Source: Bacillota bacterium
GTDB taxonomy: Bacteria > Bacillota > Clostridia > Clostridiales > Clostridiaceae
Length of the DNA: 7,175 nucleotides
Reading direction: 5' to 3'
Assembly (NCBI GenBank): GCA_030706065.1
Contig: JAUZPH010000182.1
Location: 1-7,175, forward strand
Positions 1-4,967 of the stretch are shown here, one piece after another (within the stretch, counting starts at the first letter, position 1; the number at the start of each line of letters is the position of its first letter). The notes under the pieces were generated by a model that was given only the letters and a program-made list of their open reading frames with translations, was not told the origin of the DNA and searched no databases. Made by a program: the position numbers and the translations under genes.

Positions 1-463
1 TGTTTATGAAATCCTCGAATACCGCCGTATAGGGCTCTATTCTGAAGTCCTTAAGCTCTTCTTCATCATACAGATATACTTCATCTACTCCATAGTGGAG
101 CAATTCATCTGCCTTATCCTTTATATTGTGTCCCATAAATACACAGTACACGGGATGGTTTACCTTGGCTGCAAGTTCCTTGGCCTTGCCGATGAGTTCA
201 AAAGTTACAGGGTGGATCTCACCTTCAACGTGGTCTACGTAGACTGCCACGCCTTTCCAAAGACTCTTGTCTACCTGCTTGACTTCTTCCTCAACATATT
301 CCACTGCACCTGCAGGTCCTTTTTTAACACAAAGCCTGCACATCTTGCAGCTTGCATTGATTTCAAGCTTGCCGCCGTTGTTCTCCATGGCGCCAAAGGG
401 GCATATTTTCACCAGTTCATCAATATTGGTTATCTTATCCTGATTTACTACCAGTTTTGCCAT
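1..463 (-). CDS. etfA: Electron transfer flavoprotein alpha subunit with N-terminal ferredoxin-like domain (lactate-oxidation type), partial
   Basis: The first 154 residues are visible; the C-terminal part, including the FAD domain, lies beyond the left edge. Translation begins MAKLVVNQDKITNIDELVKI. Residues 1-65 form a ferredoxin-like extension with four cysteines, C21 in CPFGA and C39, C42, C45 in CKMCRLC. The last motif is followed by KKGP instead of the usual CP, so one [4Fe-4S] cluster is expected. From about residue 70 (WKGVAVYVDHVEGEI) the normal EtfA N-terminal fold begins. Such extended EtfA proteins are known from clostridial lactate dehydrogenase/Etf complexes (LctC type), which oxidise lactate with NAD+ while oxidising reduced ferredoxin. 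The ATG has a GGGAGGA site just upstream, 17 nt after the etfB stop, so it is co-transcribed and probably translationally coupled. An FAD-linked lactate dehydrogenase is expected next. Assignment as EtfA is firm; the lactate role is inferred from neighbours. Confidence 0.93.
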   Translation of the reverse strand, partial: MAKLVVNQDKITNIDELVKICPFGAMENNGGKLEINASCKMCRLCVKKGPAGAVEYVEEEVKQVDKSLWKGVAVYVDHVEGEIHPVTFELIGKAKELAAKVNHPVYCVFMGHNIKDKADELLHYGVDEVYLYDEEELKDFRIEPYTAVFEDFIN

Positions 464-480
464 TTTAATTCCTCCCTGCT

Positions 481-1269
481 TTAAACAAACTTTAAGCTCT
501 TAAGCTTGTTTGCAATCTTTTCCGACAGTTCTTCACCACTGCCCGCCCATGTTTCTCTGTCCGTATTGACTTCCGGTGGGAATATTCTCTCAACCTGAGT
601 CGGAGAACCATTCAGTCCGTATCTCTTTTCATTTTTATCCTGAAGGTCATTTAATCCAAACATCTTTATCTCTCTGTCCTTTGTTGCCAGCTTTTTTCTG
701 TAAGAGGGCAGCCTTGGCTGGAAGATATCCTTTTCTACAGTTATAAGGCAAGGATATTTGATTTCTGCTACCTCTATAGTGTCCGGCATATCCATTTCGA
801 CTACTATGGCGCCTTCCTTTAATTCAACAAGCCTTCTGACATTGGCAACATGAGGTATTCCGAGATACTCTGCCATTTCAGGCCCTACTTGTGCGGTATC
901 GCCGTCGGTAGTCTGTTTTCCGCATATTATGAGGTCTACCTCTCCCATCATCCTCACACCCTGGGATATTGTATAAGATGTAGCCAGAACGTCTGCTCCG
1001 GCAAACTTTCTGTCCGAAATCAGTGCACCTTCATCTGCCCCCATCATATATGCCTCTTTGATTATATCTTTTGCCTGGGGAGGCCCCATGCTTATAACCT
1101 TTACTGTTCCTCCCTGCTGCTCCTTTATCTTGAGTGCCGTCTCAAGAGCATATAAATCATAAGGATTCATCTTTGAATCTACGCCGTCTCTTTTTAATAC
1201 ACCTGTAACAGGGTCTACCTGAACATTTGATGTCCCCGGCACCTGTTTTATACATACCAATATTTCCAT
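481..1269 (-). CDS. etfB: Electron transfer flavoprotein beta subunit (bifurcating, lactate-oxidation type)
   Basis: The protein has 262 residues, the usual length for EtfB. It opens MEILVCIKQVPGT, the typical EtfB beta-strand start, and carries NPYDLYALETALKIKE (35-50). The nucleotide-binding signature CGKQTTDGDTAQVGPE is at 117-132. The DGDTAQVGP form is the one found in Etfs that hold a second FAD instead of AMP in the beta subunit, which is the bifurcating flavin. It pairs with EtfA, encoded 17 nt downstream, to form a cytoplasmic heterodimer that passes electrons between lactate dehydrogenase, NAD and ferredoxin. The start has a strong TAGGAGGGAA ribosome site. The 69-nt gap to the permease stop upstream contains no hairpin terminator, so the three genes probably share one transcript. 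The family call is firm. The bifurcating role rests on the motif and on the Fe-S domain in EtfA. Confidence 0.95.
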   Translation of the reverse strand: MEILVCIKQVPGTSNVQVDPVTGVLKRDGVDSKMNPYDLYALETALKIKEQQGGTVKVISMGPPQAKDIIKEAYMMGADEGALISDRKFAGADVLATSYTISQGVRMMGEVDLIICGKQTTDGDTAQVGPEMAEYLGIPHVANVRRLVELKEGAIVVEMDMPDTIEVAEIKYPCLITVEKDIFQPRLPSYRKKLATKDREIKMFGLNDLQDKNEKRYGLNGSPTQVERIFPPEVNTDRETWAGSGEELSEKIANKLKSLKFV

Positions 1270-1338
1270 AATGTTCCCTCCTAAGCTTTATCATAAATGT
1301 TTATTATTTTGTATTTACTTTTTTTCAAATTAATACGT

Positions 1339-2856
1339 TTACATCATCAGGCTGCCAATATAAACCATTACTCCCAGAATCGCAACATATGCCAGACAGA
1401 ATTTCAAAGTCTTTATGAATATCTTACCTTCCTGTCCAATTAGTCCCGTAGCTGCTGTAGCAACGGCTATACTCTGAGGTGATATCATTTTTCCAGCAGT
1501 AGCTCCGCAGGTATTGGCTGCCGCCAGCCAGTACTGGTTGACTCCAAGAGATTTGGCTGCTTCCACCTGAAGGCCTCCAAACAGAACGTTTGCAGAGGTA
1601 TCACTGCCGGTTACAAAGGTGCCAAGGGCTCCGATTATTGGAGAGATGAAGGGATAGAAGCCTCCTGTAACTGCTACAAGCACTACTGCTATACTCTTTA
1701 TCATTCCGCTGTAGCCCATTACCTTTGCCAGTGCTACTATGGCAACTATGGTTACTGCGGATTTACTCATCTGTTTTGCCGTCTTAACAAGAATTTTTGC
1801 TATGATGCCAAGCTTTTGTCCCTGAAGCAGTCCACCTATAAAGGCTGCCATTATAATCAAGGTTCCCGGAGTAGCAATCCATGAGAAGGTATAAGCCTTG
1901 GCTCCGGCTCCATGGTATATCTTTACCGAGGTACTTACTTTCGATAAAACGTTTGCAATTGAAGGGAAAAGTGAACTTGTTCCTATTATAAACACAAGAA
2001 CCAGAATGAAGGGCAGCCAGGCCATGAAGCCTTGCTTTAAAGTAATCATTTCGCCATTCTTTGAGGTTTTTTCCTTATAGAATACCTTGGCAATTATAAT
2101 CGTTACAGCCATACTGCATACGGAGCCCAACACTGCAGGAAGCTCTGCTCCCATGTACTTGGCCACGAAAATTTGAGGAAGTGCAAAGGCCAATCCGGAG
2201 GCCAGGGTTATTCCGAATACTCCTTTTATACCTTTTATGCTCTTTTCATTCAGTATGACTAATACGAAGGGTACAACTACAATAAAGAGGAATAATAATA
2301 TTGCCACATCAAAGCTCAATTTTTCTACGCCGAGGTTTACAAGCTTTGCCAGTGAGGTTACCGGAAGGCCTATAGCACCGAAAGCCGTTGGAGTAGTATT
2401 CGCTATCAGGCATATAATTGCTGCAAATACCGGTTCAAAGCCTAAAGCTGCCATTATGCCGGCTGGTATTGCAACTGCTGTTCCAAAGCCTGCTATCGCT
2501 TCGAGGAACCCGCCGAAGCCCCAGGCTAAAATTAATATCAATATTCTTTTATCCGTTGTAATGCTTGTCATCATCTTCTTTATAACATCCATACTGCCTG
2601 TATGCAGTGAAAGATTATAGGTAAATACTGCGGCAATGATAACAAGTACTATTGGCCATAGTGCCATTGCAGAACCCTCAAGGAAGGCCGTGGTTACCGA
2701 AAGCATCGGCATCTTCCAAACAACAGCTGCCAGTATCATGGTAAGCAGCAGGGTTATAGGGGTTGTCTTATGCCCCGGCATTTTTAGTACACCCAAAGAT
2801 ATCATAAGCCAGACAATCGGTATTAGAGCAATGAAGAAAAGTAGATATTGGTTCAT
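1339..2856 (-). CDS. lctP: L-lactate permease (LctP/LldP family)
   Basis: A 505-residue, very hydrophobic protein with about a dozen membrane segments and few charges, close to the usual length of the LctP lactate permeases (TC 2.A.14). Family motifs are clear: GFLEAIAGFGTAVAIPAG (116-133), GAIGLPVTSLAKL (160-172), GTFVTGSDTSANVLFGGLQ (412-430) and NTCGATAGKMISPQSIAVA (448-466). It should import lactate (and possibly glycolate) with protons across the cytoplasmic membrane. The ATG is preceded by AAAGGAGGAAG at good spacing. It is the first gene of the permease-etfB-etfA operon, so it feeds substrate to the Etf-coupled lactate dehydrogenase expected beyond the left edge. Export of lactate is possible, but the neighbouring electron-transfer genes favour uptake. 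A perfect inverted-repeat operator and a promoter lie just upstream. Confidence 0.95.
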   Translation of the reverse strand: MNQYLLFFIALIPIVWLMISLGVLKMPGHKTTPITLLLTMILAAVVWKMPMLSVTTAFLEGSAMALWPIVLVIIAAVFTYNLSLHTGSMDVIKKMMTSITTDKRILILILAWGFGGFLEAIAGFGTAVAIPAGIMAALGFEPVFAAIICLIANTTPTAFGAIGLPVTSLAKLVNLGVEKLSFDVAILLFLFIVVVPFVLVILNEKSIKGIKGVFGITLASGLAFALPQIFVAKYMGAELPAVLGSVCSMAVTIIIAKVFYKEKTSKNGEMITLKQGFMAWLPFILVLVFIIGTSSLFPSIANVLSKVSTSVKIYHGAGAKAYTFSWIATPGTLIIMAAFIGGLLQGQKLGIIAKILVKTAKQMSKSAVTIVAIVALAKVMGYSGMIKSIAVVLVAVTGGFYPFISPIIGALGTFVTGSDTSANVLFGGLQVEAAKSLGVNQYWLAAANTCGATAGKMISPQSIAVATAATGLIGQEGKIFIKTLKFCLAYVAILGVMVYIGSLMM

Positions 2857-2871
2857 TTAATACTTCCTCCT

Positions 2872-2893
2872 TTGGTAGGGTGGCCTTACCAAT
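2872..2893. promoter_or_regulatory. Additional TTGGTA/TACCAA half-sites in the permease leader
   Basis: TTGGTA (2872-2877) and TACCAA (2887-2892) form an inverted repeat with a 9-nt spacer, immediately next to the permease ribosome-binding site. The ACCAAT here also faces the ATTGGT of the perfect operator at 2901, separated by 7 nt. The same half-site word therefore occurs four times in 44 nt, which suggests cooperative binding by a dimeric FadR-type regulator. Binding here could also block translation or early elongation. The wide spacing makes this weaker than the site at 2901-2915. Confidence 0.4.
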
Positions 2894-2900
2894 ATATTTA

Positions 2901-2915
2901 ATTGGTATGACCAAT
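2901..2915. promoter_or_regulatory. FadR/PdhR/LldR-type operator, ATTGGT-ATG-ACCAAT
   Basis: A perfect inverted repeat, ATTGGTATGACCAAT, with 6-bp arms and a 3-nt centre. It matches the ATTGGT-N3-ACCAAT operators known for the pyruvate and lactate regulators PdhR and LldR of the GntR/FadR subfamily. It lies about 15 bp downstream of the proposed -10 box of the permease operon, so a bound repressor would cover the start of transcription. The regulator encoded at 3434-4129 is the obvious candidate ligand-responsive protein. Relief of repression by lactate is inferred from the operon content. Confidence 0.75.
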
Positions 2916-2930
2916 CCTTATTAACGCCAT

Positions 2931-2960
2931 ATTATCATAATTGTTCGAACATTTCTACAA
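2931..2960 (-). promoter_or_regulatory. Probable vegetative promoter of the permease-etfBA operon
   Basis: Read on the minus strand, a -35 TTGTAG (2955-2960), an 18-nt spacer and a -10 GATAAT (2931-2936). The -10 matches consensus at five of six bases and the -35 only at its first three. Transcription would start near 2924 and give a leader of about 65 nt that includes the operator at 2901-2915. A 10-bp palindrome, TGTTCGAACA (2942-2951), sits in the spacer and could be another binding site. The operator position just downstream supports the choice. Confidence 0.5.
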
Positions 2961-3184
2961 TAGTTATTTTATTAACGACCGAATTACTACAACCGGTTAC
3001 ACGGAAAACAGCTTTGCAATAACGTTTACATGCTCAAAAAATTTTTTCGTTTTTTCTACCACTGCCTTTCTCATATAAATTCTTGTTATTCTTTTAACAT
3101 TTAATTATATAACCAGCTTCGACAACAATTTAACTTGTTTATATATATATAATCTGACCGTTGAATAGTATAAAGCTCAAATAA
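2961..3184. other. Gene-free AT-rich spacer upstream of the permease promoter
   Basis: No coding region with a ribosome site is seen on either strand. The stretch has an 8-bp palindrome AACCGGTT (2991-2998), T-runs around 3040-3060 and an alternating AT run at 3141-3152. Together with 2857-2960 it makes the gap between the permease and the small protein gene. No function beyond promoter-distal spacer can be supported. Confidence 0.5.
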
Positions 3185-3209
3185 AAAAAGACACCTCATG
3201 TGTCTTTTT
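3185..3209 (-). terminator. Rho-independent terminator after the small protein gene
   Basis: AAAAAGACAC (3185-3194) and GTGTCTTTTT (3200-3209) form a 10-bp perfect stem around a 5-nt loop, CTCAT. On the minus strand the hairpin runs into a seven-T tract, so it ends the regulator/small-protein transcript. It overlaps the stop codon of the small gene. It also has five T residues on the plus strand and could work in both directions. It separates the regulator unit from the permease operon. Confidence 0.75.
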
Positions 3210-3369
3210 CATCTTTCTTATTCTTGTCACCGGGATTATCGTAGGTATCGTGCATCAGTTCTCCAAAGCCCAACTGTTCCACGGACCTTTGGTATTCCGG
3301 TGCGGATACAAAAGTGCTCGCCACTTCAACGATAGGATTCTTGTCTTCTTCACGTTCACCCTTTTTCAT
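3196..3369 (-). CDS. Small acidic hypothetical protein, 57 aa
   Basis: I do not recognise this protein. It starts MKKGEREEDKNPIVEVASTF, has a middle section with APEYQRSVEQLGFGELMHD (23-41), and ends in a charged DNPGDKNKKDEKDT tail. There is no signal peptide, membrane segment or cysteine, so it is likely a small soluble cytoplasmic protein. The reading frame is supported by an AGGTGAT ribosome site 6 nt before the ATG and by a terminator placed exactly at its stop. It lies 64 nt after the regulator gene with no hairpin between, so the two are probably co-transcribed. The position between a lactate regulator and the lactate operon suggests, but does not show, a link with that pathway. Confidence that it is translated is moderate to good. 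Confidence 0.65.
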   Translation of the reverse strand: MKKGEREEDKNPIVEVASTFVSAPEYQRSVEQLGFGELMHDTYDNPGDKNKKDEKDT

Positions 3370-3433
3370 TCTGAATCACCTCAGTATTAGATTGTGACCA
3401 GTCAGAAAAAAATATACAGTGATCAGCCATTTC

Positions 3434-4129
3434 TCAGAATTCATTCCTATAGTACTGCTTGATAAGCCTGAAATGATCTTTTATTGCTTCATAGGCACTA
3501 TCTCTATCTCTTTCACTTAAAGCCTTATAAATCAACTCGTGCTGTACAGTGAGCTTTGCCCTTGATTCACCGGATAATATTTTCCTTCTAGCATTTTCTA
3601 TCAGGGAATCAATGAGCTGTGAAATTACCTGGACCACATTAAGTATAAGTAAATTTCTTGACGCCCTGGCAATAGTATAATGGAACTTCCTGTCCAATTG
3701 AACATTTCTCTCCTCATTTTCACATTCCTTCATGTCTTCTAGCAGGTTTCTCAGCACTGCCAGCTCACTTTCAGTGATCCTTTCCGCAGCCAGAACAACG
3801 GTCTCCAATTCCAAAATCTCTCTAAGCTCTATAATTTCAAAAGGACTGCTCTCCTGAAGCATAAACATCATGGACAGCGGTTCCAACAGGCTTTCCTCAA
3901 AGCTCTCTCTAATATAATTGCCCGCTCCCTGCCTGCTCTCAATGAGTCCGATAACCTCCAGGGCTCTCAGAGCCTCCCTTACAGAAGGCCTGCTTACCTG
4001 CAGCTGTTCTGCCAGGTCCCTTTCAGTAGGAAGTTTATCTCCTCTTTTCAGAGTGCCGTCACCTATCATCTTCTTTATCTGTTCAACTACCTGTTCATAT
4101 ATTTTTGTACCTTTAACTGGTGTAAACAT
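3434..4129 (-). CDS. GntR-family transcriptional regulator, FadR subfamily (wHTH + FCD), probable lactate-operon regulator
   Basis: The protein has 231 residues, normal for the family. Residues 5-75 are the GntR winged helix: YEQVVEQIKKMI, then LKRGDKLPTERDLAEQLQVS and RPSVREALRALEVIGLIESR with the wing at RQGAGNYI. Residues 95-225 are an FCD ligand domain. Its usual metal-binding set is visible as D146 and H150 (DRKFH), H197 and H219, spaced as in metal-containing members. Such proteins are dimeric repressors or activators that sense carboxylic acids. The ATG at 4129 is chosen because GGGGGAT precedes it by 4-5 nt. A TTG four codons upstream (4141) is in frame but lacks a ribosome site. The gene is followed by the 57-residue gene and the lactate operon, whose operator fits this subfamily. 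Lactate as effector is inferred. Confidence 0.92.
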   Translation of the reverse strand: MFTPVKGTKIYEQVVEQIKKMIGDGTLKRGDKLPTERDLAEQLQVSRPSVREALRALEVIGLIESRQGAGNYIRESFEESLLEPLSMMFMLQESSPFEIIELREILELETVVLAAERITESELAVLRNLLEDMKECENEERNVQLDRKFHYTIARASRNLLILNVVQVISQLIDSLIENARRKILSGESRAKLTVQHELIYKALSERDRDSAYEAIKDHFRLIKQYYRNEF

Positions 4130-4143
4130 AAAATCCCCCAAGC

Positions 4144-4164
4144 TAACTTATACAAGACAAGTTA
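4144..4164. promoter_or_regulatory. Inverted repeat TAACTT-N9-AAGTTA before the regulator start
   Basis: TAACTT (4144-4149) and AAGTTA (4159-4164) are perfect 6-bp arms with a 9-nt spacer, 15 nt upstream of the regulator's start codon. The geometry equals the 9-nt-spaced repeat near the permease at 2872-2892, but the arm sequence differs. It could be an autoregulatory site or a weak leader hairpin. The evidence is only symmetry and position. Confidence 0.3.
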
Positions 4165-4189
4165 AATATTATTACTACCTATGGACTAC

Positions 4190-4345
4190 AGATGCGGAAA
4201 TTTAAACCTTCAAGTATTCGTCTGAGAAAATATCGAATCTTCACCGATTTTTCGAAGGCGATAGATTAAAATATAAATTTCCGCATCTATATAGATGCGG
4301 AAATTTATTTCTTAATTTATAGCCAAGGTTTAAATTTCCGCATCT
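4190..4345. repeat. Nested inverted-repeat cluster enclosed by 21-bp perfect inverted repeats (MITE-like or structured leader)
   Basis: The word AGATGCGGAAATTT occurs at 4190-4203 and 4293-4306, and its reverse complement at 4275-4288 and 4332-4345. The outermost copies extend to 21 bp of perfect complementarity (4190-4210 against 4325-4345, continuing TAAACCTT). The copies alternate in direction, giving two head-to-head units of 99 bp and 53 bp separated by ATAT. Total length of 156 bp, AT-richness, terminal inverted repeats and lack of any coding frame fit a MITE or the remnant of an insertion-sequence end. However, no target-site duplication is visible in the flanks. Alternatively it is a structured untranslated leader of the regulator mRNA, because a minus-strand promoter lies directly beside it. 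Confidence 0.8.
4273..4308. repeat. 36-bp perfect palindrome inside the repeat cluster
   Basis: The two inner copies of the 14-bp word meet head to head around TATA, giving an uninterrupted 36-bp palindrome with its centre between 4290 and 4291. As DNA it can extrude a cruciform; as RNA it would form an 18-bp hairpin with essentially no loop. There is no T tract at either end, so it is not a standard terminator. Confidence 0.85.
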
Positions 4346-4348
4346 TTA

Positions 4349-4377
4349 ATTATACAATATTTTTTATAAAGAGTGAA
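4349..4377 (-). promoter_or_regulatory. Probable vegetative promoter of the GntR regulator
   Basis: On the minus strand, TTCACT (4372-4377), a 17-nt spacer and a perfect -10 TATAAT (4349-4354). Transcription would begin near 4342, inside the first copy of the repeat word. That would give a leader of about 210 nt containing the whole repeat cluster before the regulator's ATG at 4129. No better promoter is seen closer to the gene. If the cluster is a mobile insertion, this promoter may have been displaced by it. Confidence 0.55.
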
Positions 4378-4457
4378 AATAATATTGTTCCGTCCTAATT
4401 TTACCTCTATACCTATGAAAAATAATCTTCTATTTGGAGAGTCAGGCTTCAAACATA

Positions 4458-4486
4458 TTGATGTTTAACAACATTTTCAATATAAT
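4458..4486 (+). promoter_or_regulatory. Probable vegetative promoter of lipoprotein cassette 1
   Basis: TTGATG (4458-4463), a 17-nt spacer and a perfect -10 TATAAT (4481-4486). Spacing is ideal and the -35 matches four of six bases. The start near 4493 leaves a leader of about 85 nt before the lipoprotein ATG. A second, different promoter motif follows at 4517-4544, so cassette 1 seems to have two starts. A match of similar quality is not seen upstream of cassette 2. Confidence 0.6.
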
Positions 4487-4516
4487 TATAATATAGACGA
4501 AAATATTTTTTTGAAT

Positions 4517-4544
4517 ACCCCCTAAAAAGACATTTATTGGCGTA
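4517..4544 (+). promoter_or_regulatory. SigI-like promoter of cassette 1 (ACCCCC / A-tract / CGTA)
   Basis: ACCCCC (4517-4522) is followed by TAAAAA (4523-4528), then 12 nt, then CGTA (4541-4544), about 35 nt before the lipoprotein ATG. SigI-type sigma factors of Bacillus and cellulolytic clostridia are known to use a C-run or A-tract -35 and a CGAA/CGTA -10. The same arrangement recurs before cassette 2 with the A-tract start 17 nt from CGTA in both. The conserved spacing over an old duplication is the main support. The sigma factor itself is not in the window. Confidence 0.6.
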
Positions 4545-4578
4545 TATATTAGTGAAAACACTCAGAGAGGTGAAAAAA

Positions 4579-4932
4579 ATGAAAAAGCAGTTAATAGTAA
4601 TATCTCTAATTTCCTCATTGCTGCTCATGGGTTGTTCGAGCAAAGGGCTTGCGGCAAATTCGCCTTCTGCAAAGGGAAACACTTCAGTAACTGCAGCATC
4701 GGGCGGACAAGCTTCTCAGGAAAGTGGGACTACAGTATCCACTATTGAAAAGAAGCGGGCTGATGTGAAGACGGACTTTAAGCCTGTTCAGTCAAATTCG
4801 GTACCAAAACTCACTCAGCAGCAAAAATCGCAGCTGGACTCAAAGCTTAATCCTACTCTAAAAAGTATTGACAGTACTTTGAAGTCACTTCAGGACGCAC
4901 CCGATATAAACCTCAACTCTGTAGGAAACTAA
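4579..4932 (+). CDS. Small secreted lipoprotein, cassette copy 1 (unrecognised family)
   Basis: A 117-residue protein of unrecognised family. Residues 1-18 are a lipoprotein signal (KKQ, hydrophobic core) ending in the lipobox LLMGC with the lipidated cysteine at C19. The following SS gives no inner-membrane retention signal, so the protein should be anchored on the outer face of the membrane. Residues 20-58 are a Ser/Gly/Ala-rich linker. Residues 60-114 form a conserved domain with VKTDFKPV, QQQKSQLDSKL and LKSIDSTLKSLQDAP, probably two short helices. The ATG at 4579 follows GAGAGGTG by 8 nt; an upstream TTG in frame lacks a ribosome site. It is 35 nt ahead of the secreted coiled-coil gene and has a paralogue at 6227-6511, which is 23 residues shorter in the linker. 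Export is well supported; function is unknown. Confidence 0.88.
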   Translation: MKKQLIVISLISSLLLMGCSSKGLAANSPSAKGNTSVTAASGGQASQESGTTVSTIEKKRADVKTDFKPVQSNSVPKLTQQQKSQLDSKLNPTLKSIDSTLKSLQDAPDINLNSVGN

Positions 4933-4967
4933 ATAACGGATTATTAAAAATCAAGGAGGAAAAAATT

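Noticed and set aside
95..484. Plus-strand open frame of 129 codons
   Set aside because: It lies opposite etfA, whose cysteine motifs and EtfA fold are unmistakable; it has no ribosome site and no recognisable protein features.
2237..2860. Two plus-strand open frames opposite the permease
   Set aside because: They are antisense shadows of a conserved membrane protein gene and have no plausible start region.
2942..2951. Palindrome TGTTCGAACA considered as a LexA box
   Set aside because: The Gram-positive LexA box has the opposite half-site order (CGAAC-N4-GTTCG), so this does not match; it is noted only as a palindrome in the promoter spacer.
3015..3031. Catabolite-response (cre)-like sequence TGTAAACGTTATTGCA on the minus strand
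   Set aside because: The left half fits the cre consensus but the right half is misplaced by about two bases and the site lacks the expected symmetry.
3119..3147. Possible plus-strand promoter (TCGACA-N17-TATATA)
   Set aside because: The only gene downstream is on the opposite strand and the -10 lies within an alternating AT run, so the match is likely chance; an antisense RNA ending at 3209 cannot be excluded.
4190..4345. CRISPR array
   Set aside because: The repeats are only 14 bp in the conserved core, alternate in orientation and have irregular spacers, unlike CRISPR direct repeats.
4354..4388. ACAATATT / AATATTGT inverted repeat considered as a terminator
   Set aside because: The stem is entirely weak A-T apart from one pair, the loop is 19 nt and no T tract is placed after it; part of it is better explained as the regulator promoter.
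4449..4682. Minus-strand open frame of 77 codons overlapping the lipoprotein start
   Set aside because: It crosses the promoters, ribosome site and signal peptide of the plus-strand lipoprotein and encodes an AT-driven low-complexity sequence.
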